Source of the DNA: Mixophyes australis
Lineage: Eukaryota; Chordata; Amphibia; Anura; Limnodynastidae
Length of the DNA: 64,000 bases
Assembly (NCBI GenBank): GCA_036250195.1
Contig: JAVHZZ010000003.1
Coordinates: 89,982,918 to 90,046,917, forward strand
Reading direction: 5' to 3'
Made by a program: the position numbers and the translations under genes. Each line of letters starts with the position of its first letter. Positions within the stretch are counted from its first letter, which is position 1. The notes under the pieces are model-generated. The model was given only the letters and a program-made list of their open reading frames with translations. It did no database searches and was not told the origin of the DNA. This document shows positions 10,905 to 21,114 of this stretch, piece by piece.

Positions 10905-11930
10905 GGTAGATCTCGTGCTGTGCTGTTTAGTTCTGTGCTGTGCTGTTTAGTTCTGTGCTGTGCTGTGCTGTGCTGTGTTCTGCAGTATCAGTCCAGTGGT
11001 GCTGTGTGCTGTGCGCTGTCCTTCTGAGGTCAGTGGTGCTGCTGGGTCCAGTGCTGTGTCCTGTTCAGTCCAGTGGTGCTGTGTCCTGTGCTCTGTGCTT
11101 CTAAGGGCATAGTTATTTCCCCAATATTCCCCTGTGTTTAAAAAAATAAAAAAAAGTTATTTAAAAAAATACCAAAAACTAATTTAATTTTTTTTAATTA
11201 CCACAAAATTTGCACAACCAATCCTGCAGTATAAGCCCATTGGTACTGCAATATTACCAAGTTCACACATTCAGCAGTAAAAGTCCAGTGGTACTGCAAT
11301 ATTACAAAGTTCACACATTCTGCAGTATCAGTCCAGTGGTGCTGTGTCCTGTGCTCTGTCCTGCTGAGTTCCGTAGTGCTGCTGGGTCCTGTGCCGTGTC
11401 CTGTTCAGTCCAGTGGTGCTGTGTCCTGTGCTCTGTGCTTCTAAGGGCATAGTTATTTCCCCATTATTCCCAAGTTTTTAAAAAATAAAAAAAAAGTAAA
11501 AAAAAATAAAAAATAAAATTTTTAAAAAACAAATATATAATTATAACCAAATTTGCAAAACCAATCCAGCAGTATAAGTCCATTGGTACTGCAATATTAC
11601 AAAGTTCACACATTCTGCAGTATCAGTCCATTGGTGCTGTGTCCTGTGCTCTGTCCTGCTGAGTTCCGTAGTGCTGCTGGGTCCTGTGCCGTGTCCTGTT
11701 CAGTCCAGTGGTGCTGTGTCCTGTGCTCTGTGCTTCTAAGGGCATAGTTATTTCCCCATTATTCCCAAGTTTTTAAAAAAATAAAAAAAAAGTAAAAAAA
11801 ATTAAAAATTAAAAATTAAAAAAAAAATATATAATTATAACCAAATTTGCAAAACCAATCCAGCAGTATAAGTCCATTGGTACTGCAATATTACCAAGTT
11901 CACACATTCTGCAGTATCTTGTGCTACATA
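10905..11930 (+). repeat. Subterminal tandem array of hAT 1 (about 300-340-bp units)
   Basis: GTGCTGTGTCCTGTGCTCTG and CTAAGGGCATAGTTATTTCC recur, the latter at 11101, 11441 and 11736. Each unit ends in a poly-A-rich stretch and restarts at CCAGCAGTATAAGTCCATTG. The first part (10915-10980) is a short GCTGT repeat. Spurious ORFs result from it. Confidence 0.8.
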
Positions 11931-11932
11931 TA

Positions 11933-12644
11933 ATGGAGACCAAAAATTTGGAGGATAAAGTAGGGAAAGATCAAGACCCACTTCCTCCTAATGCTGAAGC
12001 TGCTGCCACTAGTCATGACATAGACGATGAAATGCCATCAACGTCGTCTGGCAAGCACAATGCCCAATCTCCTAGTACAGGGCATGTAAAATCCAAAAAG
12101 CCCAAGTTCTCAAAAAACAGCAAAAAGAGAAACTTAAAATCATCTGAGGAGAAACGTAAAGTTGGCAATATGCCATTTACGACACGTAGTGGCAAGGAAC
12201 GGCTTAGGCCCTGGCCCGTGTTCATGACTAGTGGTCCAGCTTCACCCAAGGATCTAAGCCCTCCCCCCTCCCTACAAAAAATTTAAGAGAGTTATGCTGT
12301 CAGCAACAACAACAAAACAGCAAAGAACTCTGCCTTCTAAACAGATGACATCACAAATCCCCAAGGCGAGTCCAAGGGTGTTGTTGGTTGTGAACCCTGA
12401 CCTTCCCATCACTGTACGGGAAGAGGTGACTCCATCCAGCATTTGCAGCACGCCCTCTGCATATGCTGGAAGGATCACCCACAGTCCAGTTACAGATTTG
12501 GCTAATGAAGGTGTGAATGTTGTACACTGGGAGGAGGATATTGATGTAGCTGGCGCTGAGGAGGATGTTGATGATTATGATGCAGACAGATACCAAATTG
12601 CCTTTCTCAATTTCTATTTATATTCTAGATTATATAACGGCTGA
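11933..12644 (+). pseudogene. hAT 1 N-terminal ORF, frameshifted
   Basis: A first open frame starts METKNLEDK and ends at 12286. It is hydrophilic and Ser/Lys-rich, with a basic central part (KSKKPKFSKNSKKR, a likely nuclear signal). A second frame, shifted by one base, runs from 12294 to 12644 and ends in a strongly acidic stretch (GAEEDVDDYD). The two together look like the N-terminal part of the element's protein. I cannot identify a BED zinc finger. No DDE core follows: 12650-13010 holds duplicated non-coding pieces and a G16 run at about 12785-12802. Confidence 0.5.
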
Positions 12645-13010
12645 AAAGTTTTCTGTTTTACTCCTAGTGGAGAGGGGATCTGATGCAGACACCAAACTGC
12701 CTTTGTCCATTTCTTTGTATATTTGAATTTCTAGTTCTACAGTCTATGCAGGCTGCTTTATTTATATTCAACTACAAGTGTAGGGCGGGGGGGGGGGGGG
12801 GCATAGATAGCCACCAAAGTAACGTGGTCCATTTAATTTCACTTTCTTGCTCCTCAGTCTGTGCAGCCTGCTTTTTTTATCTTCAAAGTATTTATATTTA
12901 CAAGCCTTGCAATCTAAATTAACTAGAGGTAGTGACGTGGTAGAACTCCAAAAGGCAGTTTGGAAGCCCCTGTACAAACTGGCTCTATTTTTTAACTGAG
13001 TTGTCCCCCC

Positions 13011-13151
13011 TCCAGTGTGTACTCGGAAAGAGTTTTTAGTGCAGCGGGGAACCTGGTCAGTGAGCGGCGAAGGAGGTTGCTTCCTCACAACGTTGAAAAA
13101 ATGATGTTTATAAAAATGAATAATCAATTCCTCAATGAAGTACAGCACTGA
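13011..13151 (+). pseudogene. hAT C-terminal dimerisation domain (hATC) remnant
   Basis: An uninterrupted reading frame gives SSVYSERVFSAAGNLVSERR, then LLPHNVEKMMFIKMN, ending at TGA 13149-13151. The S-ERVFS-AG spacing and the R-RLLP--VE---FIK-N block are hallmarks of the hAT dimerisation domain. No start codon and no catalytic part precede it. A diverged version lies at 59092-59200. Confidence 0.85.
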
Positions 13152-13343
13152 CCTCCAGACAGTACAGAGGGACTGTGGTTGTGGAGTCCAGCGGGGACGA
13201 ATTGATAATGTGTGAGGAGGAGGAAGTACACACTGTAGGGGGAGAGGAATCAAAGGTTGAGGATGAGGACGACATCTTTCCTCAGTAGAGCCTGTTTAGT
13301 TTGTACAGGGAGAGATGAATTGTTTTATTGGTGTGGGGGCCCA

Positions 13344-13407
13344 AACAAACCAATCATTTCAGCCACAGTTGTTTGGTAGGCCCTGTCGCTGAAATGATTG
13401 GTTTGTT
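13344..13407. repeat. 20-bp perfect inverted repeat
   Basis: Arms AACAAACCAATCATTTCAGC at 13344-13363 and its exact complement at 13388-13407, with a 24-base loop, inside hAT 1 downstream of the transposase remnant. It could form a stable hairpin. Function unknown. Confidence 0.85.
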
Positions 13408-13674
13408 AAAGTGTGCATGTCCTATTTCAACAACATAAGGGTGGGTGGGAGGGCCCAAGGACAATTCCATCTTGCAACTTTTTTTTTGGCATTATGTGAC
13501 CATTCAACAGTCGTTTGCCATGTTCAAAAAGTAAAAGAAAATGCCAACAAATTCAATAAATTAAATCAAAAGTTAAATGCCCTGTCATTATTTAAAACAA
13601 GAGGTTTTGACGTGCTAGAATTAGTGTAGTGTTAAAATGTTATAAACACTACACTTGGAAATTGGAGGAGGTAA

Positions 13675-13976
13675 TGTGGCCCCGGTATCAAATTGGGTAC
13701 CGGGGCCACCCCACTACGCAGTCCAGATACTTGTTTGGTGGAATTCAGACCAGTTGAGGGTGTATTTATTTTATTGTGGCCCCGGTATCAAATTGGGTAC
13801 CGGGGCCACCCCACTACGCAGTCCAGATACTTGTTTGGTGGAATTCAGACCAGTTGAGGGTGTATTTATTTTATTGTGGCCCCGGTATCAAAATGGGTCC
13901 CGGGGCCACCCCACTACGCAGTCCAGATACTTGTTTGGTGGAATTCAGACCAGTTGAGGGTTTTATTATTATATTG
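13675..13976 (+). repeat. Three 100-bp tandem repeats in hAT 1
   Basis: Units start at 13675, 13775 and 13875 with exactly 100-base spacing and differ at few positions. Each contains CCCCGGTA...TACCGGGG, an 8-bp hairpin, and CTACGCAGTCCAGATAC. The open frames through them are by-products of the repeat. Confidence 0.9.
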
Positions 13977-14304
13977 TGGGGACCACTCTATCTATACCAC
14001 ACTACAACTCTATACCACTCTATTTAATACTTTAATTCTATTTAATACTTTAATTCTATTAGTAGTTACCATAAAGAGGAACAAAATAAACCAATTTTAC
14101 CAAAAGTATAATATGACTTAGACTTACAAACACTACACTTGAAAGATGGTGCCTTTAAATGAAAAAGTCAGTCTTCATTGCACGACTATGTGCAACAGGG
14201 ACAGTTTTTTTGTTTACAAAGTCAACCAATAACACTTCGACCCTCTCTGTCTTTAACATACTTGATGGGATCTCAATGACGAATTGTCTGTACCATGTTT
14301 GGAG

Positions 14305-15000
14305 GAGGTATTGTGGCCCCGGTACCAAATTGGGTACCGGGGCCACTCCTCTACGCAGTCCAGATACATTTATTGCTGCGAATCATACAAGTTCAGGGTT
14401 TTTAATATATATTGTGGTGACCCACTCCTCTACGCAGTCCAGGTACATTTATTGGTGCGAATCATACAAGTTCAGGGTTTTTAATTTATATTGTGGTGAC
14501 CCACTCCTCTACGCAGTCCAGATACATTTATTGGTGTGAATCATAAAAGTTCAGGGTTTTTAATATATATTGTGGTGACCCACTCCTCTACGCAGTCCAG
14601 GTACATTTATTGGTGCGAATCCTACAAGTTCAGGGTTTTTAATTTATATTGTGGAGACCCACTCCTCTACGCAGTCCAGGTACATTATTGGTGCGAATCA
14701 TAAAAGTTCAGGGTTTTTAATATATATTGTGGTGACCCACTCCTCTACACAGTCGAGGTACATTTATTGGTGCGAATCATACAAGTTCAGGGTTTTTAAT
14801 ATTTATTGTGGTGACCCACTCCTCTACGCAGTTCAGGTACATTTATTGGTGCGAATCATACAAGTTCAGGGTTTTTAATATATATTGTGGTGACCCACTC
14901 CTCTACGCAGTCCAGGTACATTTATTGGTGCGAATCATACAAGTTGATGGTTTTCTTATTATATATATTGTGGTGACCCACTCCTCTACGCAGTCCAGAA
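14305..15000 (+). repeat. About nine 79-bp tandem repeats in hAT 1
   Basis: The unit TGTGGTGACCCACTCCTCTA, CGCAGTCCAGGTACATTTAT, TGGTGCGAATCATACAAGTT repeats with a period near 79. The first unit still carries the GGTACCAAATTGGGTACC hairpin of the 100-bp family, so the second array seems to derive from the first. Confidence 0.9.
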
Positions 15001-15828
15001 AGATACCTCGTTGCAACGGTTTGGACTAATAACTATATTTTGAGGTGTTCAGAATACACTGTAAATTAGTGGAAATGCTTGTTATTGAATGTTATTGAGG
15101 TTAATAATAGCGTAGGAGTGAAAATAAGCCCAAAAACTTGATTTTTAAACTTTTTATGTTTTTTCCAAAAAAAATCCGAATCCAAAACCTTAAATCCGAA
15201 CCGAGACCTTTCGTCAAGTGTTTTGCGAGACAAATCCGAACCCCAAAAATAATGAAAATCCGGATCCAAAACACAAAACACGAGACCTCAAAAGTCGCCG
15301 GTGCACATCCCTACTTGCATTGTAACATGGTTTTGTCCAGGAGACTGAAATAAGAAGTTTCTCAAGTTAAGATCCTTAATGAATCAGGCCCGAGGATTGT
15401 GGGCCAGTAGATAGATTTTGTTTTGGCGGATCTGTTCTTAAATATTTTATTCCTATTTAAAAAAAAGATTTATAATTTTTTTTATGTTTGTGCAATTTGT
15501 TGATGAAAACTACATTTTTTATCAGTTCCACTAAATATTTCCCCTGAATGTGCTTCCTGCTACTTGGTTTAATTTAATAAGTTGGTTGAAGATAGAGATG
15601 GGCGGGCTCGGTTTTCTTGAAACCGAACCCACCCGAACTTTGGGGTTTCGAGTACCGAGCCGAGTCGGCTTCCAAAATGAGACAAAACGTCATTGTGAAG
15701 TCCTCGGATCTTGCGAGTTTTGGAATCAATAAATACCCACCTCCACGGCGATCTACCAATATTTGAGAGAGGGACAGAGAAGGATTAGGTCACAGGCAAA
15801 GTGATAGAGTTGAAATAGGAGGATGAGT

Positions 15829-16215
15829 ATTTTTCTGAATTTGCACTACAAAGTGTTTGGGGCTCATATACTCCCTTATAAAAAAAGCTGTATTTTCTGA
15901 GTGCTGAAATTCTAATATAGCACTGTATTTTTCTGAATTTGCACTACAAAGTGTTTGGGGTGTCATATATTCCCTTATAAAAAAGCTGTATTTTCTGAGT
16001 GCTGAAATTCTAATAAAGCACTGTTTTGTTTAGGGAGGGCCTAGCAGGGATTAAACTGTATTTCTCTGAATTTGCACTACAAAGTGTTTGGGGTCTCATA
16101 TACCCCCTTATAAAAAAACTGTATTTTCTGAGTGCTGAAATTTAATGTAGCACTGTATTGTTAAGGAAGGGCCCAGCAGGGATTAAACTGTATTTTTCTG
16201 AATTTGCACTGATAA
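15829..16215 (+). repeat. Four 100-125-bp tandem repeats in hAT 2
   Basis: TGAATTTGCACTACAAAGTG, TTTTCTGAGTGCTGAAATTC and AGCACTGTATT recur four times with small indels between the left end and the transposase remnant. Confidence 0.8.
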
Positions 16216-16904
16216 GTGTAGGGTCTAATATACACCCAAAGACGAGTGTTCAATTGCTAAGAGTCAAAAGTGAAGAGGAAGACAAGCGGGCTTGTCTGTA
16301 GAATTTGCAGGCAAATTCTACTGCGTTATATAGGTAACACCCAAAAAGAAGAGCTCCATTTCTCCATTGCTAATTGTAATTGCTGAAATACAAATTATAG
16401 GCCTGCTTGGTTTGGGCTAAATCTGCAGTTACATTTTATTGTACCAAAACTCACTCAGAAAAGGGAGAGGTGGCAGGGTTCAGTGCTGAAACAGAAATTG
16501 TAATAATAGGGCTGTCAGTGTTCTTCAAGTCTCCGTGACATTGTATTGTGCCATAGTTCATACAGAAACAGGAGGGGTGACATTGTTGGTGTCACTCTCC
16601 AGTCTCAGTCATGATGATACTAATCCATCTAACTTATGTGCTAAAGCCTATGTTAAAGTGCATAGTGGTTTTAAGTCAGGTAAACAAAAATGTAAATAAA
16701 AAGCTCTCTAAAGGTGAAAGTATATTGCAGAAAAACATAAAATTGCCAAGATACCATTCTATCCAAAATATTACCAGGCATACCAGCATCAGGTAGCTCC
16801 CTTCTCTTAGCTAGATTTCAGCACCTGCTGCAATCTACACTGTTATCATTTTCACCCTCATCATTGTTTACATCTTTCTCAAACAATACTAATTCATCCC
16901 TGCT

Positions 16905-18500
16905 GGAATTCACCACCATAGAAGTCTGTGTACTTTGATGTAATTGCCGATAATGGCCTTCCTCATGGAATTTGTAGTTCTTTTTATGGCAGAGCTGTCA
17001 CGATTTTTGGGCAATTCTTTTAGAGCAGAGCAAATATCAAAATGTTGTGCTGACTCATCTGCATCACCACTGGGTGTCTTGGGAAAGCTATGTTTTTTCC
17101 GACAAGCAGTTGCCAGAGAAACTGAAGGAGTAGATATCATTACAAGATGTTGATAGCTCTTGAATCCTGGCAAAGCGAATTAAGTACTTAATCTACAATT
17201 ACAATATAGTTAGCAGATTTACTTTGTTTTATTTTATTTGTAAAATTTCTCTAGCTGCTTCTCAAAAAGTATAATTAAGGCAATCACTTGACTCAAGCTA
17301 ACAGTGTCTGCACTCTCTTCACAGGTGACTACTACGCTGTACTAAAGTACATTCCCCTCAAATGCTGGTCTTCTTGCAGCTGCTGCATTCTCCTACATGC
17401 TGTTGCAGAATCCCGAAAATGACCCTAAATTTTTCGGGACACAAACAGCATCTCCTGCATGTCATTGTCATTTTTTAAAAGTTCTGTAACACCAAGTTGA
17501 TTGTGTGAGTAAAACAGGAAATGTGATGGAATTCCCTCCTGCTGTAATGCACTAACAATATTGGTGTTGTTATCAGAAATCACATATCCTCAGGAGAGTC
17601 CAAGCAGGATTAGCCATGTTGCAATGACATCCCTTACTTTTTGCAAAAGATTGTCAGCTGTATGCCTCTTACTGAAGTCGCTGATACACAGAGTTGCCTA
17701 CTTCTTAAAAATGTGACGTACTTGGGTACATGCTGCTGCTGTTCCTGCTGGTGAAGGCGAATCACCAACCCAGTCACAGTCATGTAATCTTTAGTTTGCC
17801 CAGTTCTGCTTGTCCCCATATCTGTGGTTAAGTGTACAGTGGGTAGAAATGCATTTTGCAGCCCAATAATTAGATTTTTATGAGCCTTCTGGTAGAGGTG
17901 AGCAATAGCTTTTCTAGTAAAATGGTATTGTGAAGGAATTTGGTAATAGGGACAGAAGACCTCAAGTAACTGTCTAAAACCAGCTGCATTAATAATGGAC
18001 ATTGGACGCAGATCTAATACTAGCATAGTCCCCATGGCGTCTGTGATCCGCTTTGCGACTGGGTGACAGCTTTCTTACTTTCTTCCTCTAGCAAAGGATT
18101 GTTTAACAGTCAATTGTTGTAAACTACTACTAGTCTTCATGTGGGTTGAAGATCCACCCCCAGCAGCAGCAGCAGCGGGACTAATGCTCTATAATTCTTC
18201 AGAGGAATCATGGTAAGTGGAGGAGTCAACTAGAATTAGGAATTTGGATGCAGGACTAATCCCATCACTTCTGGGGGAATTGATGATGAACGTGTTGGGG
18301 GTGTAGATTGCAGGTGCTGGGATCTAGATGAGAGGAGGGAGGTAGATGGTGCTGGACTGCTTGTTGTTATTTTTTTTTAAATATAAGTTTCTGATTTTCC
18401 CAACAGCTTTCCATGAACTCACTTCAAATGCCGTAACATGGATGAGGATCTTAGATGGTTAAGGTGTGGATTTAAAAATGCTACAAATGGCTAGACAACT
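16905..18500 (-). pseudogene. hAT 2 transposase (ZBED-like), decayed
   Basis: Reading right to left: a possible BED-finger end near 18430-18470 (SSSMLRHLK then VHGK), then an open frame 18035-17634 with VLDLRPMSIINAAGFRQLL, FTRKAIAHLYQ and LTTDMGTSRTGQ, matching the ZBED-type hAT region ahead of and including the first catalytic Asp. After a break come ISDFSKRHTADNLLQKVRDV, VISDNNTNIVSAL (second Asp region), an FLFYSHNQLG segment, and FRDSATACRRMQQLQ. The last recognisable piece, at 17173-16910, has FKSYQHLVM. Several stops and frameshifts interrupt it, and the C-terminal dimerisation domain is missing. It is dead. Confidence 0.75.
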
Positions 18501-18861
18501 GTTGTCAGGATTTATGTAAAAATAATTCCACACATAAGAGGAGGATTTTTGGTCTTATGCCCAGGCATGACAATGGCCTTTCTCTTATCACTGGCAAGAA
18601 CTGCTGCAATCTTTGTTTGAAAGTGTATGGAAATAATATTGTGACCTGTGAGGTGGTCAAAATGTAATGGAAATGAATGGAAAGTAGTGTTAGTGAGGTT
18701 AGTAATAATGTAGGTACAAAATAATACCTAAATTTATGTGATTTTAGCCCAAAACAAAACCAAAACATGCAAGGGCGGTTTTGGCAAAACCAAAACCAAA
18801 TCCCGAAGGTAATCCAGATCCAAAACCAAAACCAAAACATGGGGTTCAGTGAGCATCTCTA

Positions 18862-19040
18862 GTTGAAGACCTTCCGAACCAGTCAAAAAACTTTGATATC
18901 TGAATTTTATGGCTTGTCTTGCTCATCTCTAATGATACAGTACCCACTTAAACAAAAAAAGCAACTTGTGATTCATTGCAATGTCTAATTACTGGGGGTA
19001 AGGATTCTGATCATAATTTCCTTAAATATCATTATAATGG
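18862..19040. other. Spacer between hAT 2 and the gypsy LTR
   Basis: Contains the right target duplication (18862-18869) and a short unassigned stretch. Confidence 0.4.
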
Positions 19041-19514
19041 TGTCACGAACGCCCAGTCTGTCTCAGATACAGCAATCTGAACAGTTGCCCGTGACTGGCG
19101 TCACCTTAGTCACTTACACCTTTTCAGCCACAACAAAGGATTTACTATGGCGTCCTTACGTTCATCAAACCACTTATTAATGTTTCACACTAAAATCACA
19201 TACACATGTAGCATGAGCCTCACTTGGCTTCCTAACTTCACAAAGAATTACAGAGAACACCAAAATATATGTTGGCAACTCAGAGGATCTCTCACCTCTG
19301 CTCTGCTTGAGTGGCTAGATGGTTTACAACTTTGGGGCTTCAAACTCCTCCGAGATGCTTGGCTAATTTCAAAAGACTTTTGGTCAATTGCACGGGTCAC
19401 TTAGGTCAGTCAACATAGCATACTTTGAGAGGTTACATAAAATATTCACATTGTCATACATGAATTCAACAGAAAATAACAATCAGTTATTAGATATACT
19501 ACATAATTGTCACA
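19041..19514 (-). repeat. 3' LTR of the Gmr1-like element
   Basis: On the minus strand it begins TGTGACAATTATG directly after the purine tract and ends GGGCGTTCGTGACA, 474 bp, with TG...CA termini. The solo LTR at 60655-61127 is the same length class and shares the GTTCGTGACA end and a GTCACGG segment, so it is probably related though diverged. Confidence 0.7.
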
Positions 19515-19527
19515 CCTCCCCCTAAAC
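19515..19527 (-). promoter_or_regulatory. Polypurine tract
   Basis: GTTTAGGGGGAGG on the minus strand directly before the LTR start; primer site for plus-strand synthesis in LTR elements. Confidence 0.75.
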
Positions 19528-20049
19528 CTAAGGCACAGAGACCTGTGACCTGTCACTGTCTCTCTTGCCATTCACCACTTCTGCCCCTTGGCGTGAGAGG
19601 CCATCTGCGTTTCCATGTTCTGCGCCCTTCCGGAGCTAAATGATGAAGTTATATTGATACAAAATTAAGCTCCATCTTAACAGCTTTCCATTATCCCCAG
19701 AAACTCTGTTCAGCCAGTTTAGAGGATTATGGTCTGTAATAATGGTGAAATCCCGTCCATACAGGTAGGGCTGTAGCTTTTGCAGTGCCCATACGATGGC
19801 TAGGCACTCTTGTTCAATGGTAACATGCACCACCTCCCAGGGGAGTAGTTTCCTACTTAGGAAAATGACAGGGTGCTCCTCCCACTCCGCTATCACCTGG
19901 CTAAGGACAGCTCCTAGTCCAAAGTTAGATGCGTCGGTCTGTACTATAAACCTCCGTTTGAAATCTGGGGCCTGTAGCACAGGGGACTGGGCCAGAGCAG
20001 ATTTCAGAGCTATAAATGCATTTTCACAATCCTCTGTCCAATTAACCAC
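19526..20049 (-). pseudogene. RNase H domain of the Gmr1-like element
   Basis: Starts with WTEDCENAFIALKSAL, the usual junction after the RT thumb. The RNase H core follows, with QTDASNFGLGAVLSQ (first Asp), TIEQECLAIVWAL (Glu) and ITDHNPLNWL (second Asp). The open frame ends early at 19636, but the expected tail (RKG....NADGLSR) continues beyond that stop until about 19526, just before the purine tract. A nonsense change therefore truncates the protein. It belongs to the same polyprotein as the RT at 20062-21114. Confidence 0.85.
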
Positions 20050-20061
20050 ATTGGGTAATTT

Positions 20062-21114
20062 CTATTTTGTTAGATCAGTCAGAGGTTTGGCTAAGGTGCT
20101 ATAATGGGGCACGAACTTTCGATAATACCCGGCAGTACCCAAGAAAGACATGACCTTCTTTTTCGCTGTAGGGGTTGGCCACGCAGTGATAGCCTCTACC
20201 TTGGCTGCCTCTTGTCGGAGGGTACCTCCCCCTACACGGTGTCCCAAGTACTGCACTTCACGCATGCCAAGCTTGCACTTCTCTGGCTTGATAATCAGAC
20301 CTGCCCCAGTGTTTTGGCTTAAAACACTATTCAGATGGATCAGATGCTCTTCCCAGTTCTGGCTGAACACTGCAATGTCATCCAGGTAGGCAACCGCATG
20401 TCTCTCTTGGCCATCTAGCAGGTCATTGACCACCCACTGGAAGGATACAGGGGCATTGTTCATTCCAAAGGGCATAGCCAAAAACTCAAATAGTGACAAT
20501 GGGAACTGCCAGTACCTTCTACTGAGATCCATAATGCTGATGTAGATGGCCTGGGTAAGCTGATTTAGCAATTCATCTATCCTAGGCAAAGGATAAGCAT
20601 CAAACACTGTGGCGTCATTCAACCTCCTATAGTCTACACAGAACCGGGTGCCCCCACATTTTTTTGTGAACAGTACCACTGGCGCAGCCCAAGAACTGTG
20701 AGACTTTTGAATTACCCCTAGCTGCAACATGTCATCTATTTCTGTTTTATTGGCTTGAAGTATTTCTATGGAAAAATGATATGCTGGCTGCCTGAGGGAG
20801 GTCTGGTTGCCTGTGTCTACATGATGTCTGACCAAGTGTGTTTTTCCAGGTTTTCCTGTGAAATGAGACTGATAGGGCCGCAGTGTGTCAGCGAACTGCT
20901 CTAACTGGTCATCAGACAGTTCTAAACTGAAGTGGGCATCTGCTAGGGTATCCACCTCTTTAGCAGCAGCTACTAAATTAACCAAGGGGTCAGACTCCTG
21001 ATCACTTTCAGGCAAGCTACACACAGCTAATACACAAGTTTCCCTGTCATGATAAGCTTTGAGCATGTTGATGTGATATACCTTCTGCCTCTTTTGCCCC
21101 TCATCTTTTGCCAC
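20062..21114 (-). pseudogene. Reverse transcriptase of the Gmr1-like element (with integrase tail)
   Basis: The first 25 residues are the end of the integrase C-terminal region (KVYHINMLKAYHDRE). A linker follows, then RT motifs in order: VIQKSHSSWAAPVVLF, RFCVDYRRLND, YPLPRIDELLNQL, MDLSRRYWQFPL (motif A Asp), MPFGMNNAPVSFQ, the catalytic box YLDD near residue 245, LIIKPEKC and FLGTAGYYRKFV. Between motif A and the MPFG block about 14 residues present in relatives are missing, an in-frame deletion. The frame is otherwise open for 350 codons and is the best preserved part of the element. Confidence 0.9.

Larger units (their letters stand above)
10662..15313 (+). mobile_element. hAT element 1, complete ends, perfect 8-bp duplication
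   Basis: It begins TAGGGATGAGCGC and ends GGTGCACATCCCTA. CTTGCATT stands directly on both sides (10654-10661 and 15314-15321), the 8-bp duplication expected for hAT. The element holds, in order, a subterminal CCGAGT/ACTCGG palindromic region, a 300-340-bp tandem array, two ORF pieces at 11933-12644, a hAT C-terminal dimerisation remnant at 13011-13151, and two further tandem arrays. The catalytic centre of the transposase is missing, so this copy is non-autonomous. Confidence 0.9.
10399..15391. mobile_element. Foldback MITE split by a hAT insertion
   Basis: The left arm starts GGGCCTGATTCATTAAG and continues through CTTAACTTGAGAAACTTC. The right end at 15391 is the reverse complement of this for about 70 bases. 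The inner parts of both arms also match (TGTGTGCTACATGAAAAAAC inverted near 10530 and 10590). Without the inserted hAT element (10662-15313) plus one target copy, the unit is about 330 bp, almost all inverted repeat. Related termini occur at 24117 and 27946. Confidence 0.75.
15593..18861 (-). mobile_element. hAT element 2, complete ends, perfect 8-bp duplication
   Basis: It starts TAGAGATGGGCGGGCTCGG and ends GTGAGCATCTCTA, with GTTGAAGA on both sides (15585-15592 and 18862-18869). The transposase runs on the minus strand from the right end. The left part has four roughly 100-125-bp repeats (15829-16215). The right part is rich in CCAAAACC. Same family as the fragment at 1-219. Confidence 0.9.

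Noticed and set aside
12768..13253. 161-codon minus-strand frame
   Set aside because: It is antisense to the hATC remnant and crosses the G16 run.
14305..15000. Regular direct repeats that could suggest a CRISPR array
   Set aside because: The 79-bp units are contiguous with no unique spacers, and the genome is eukaryotic.
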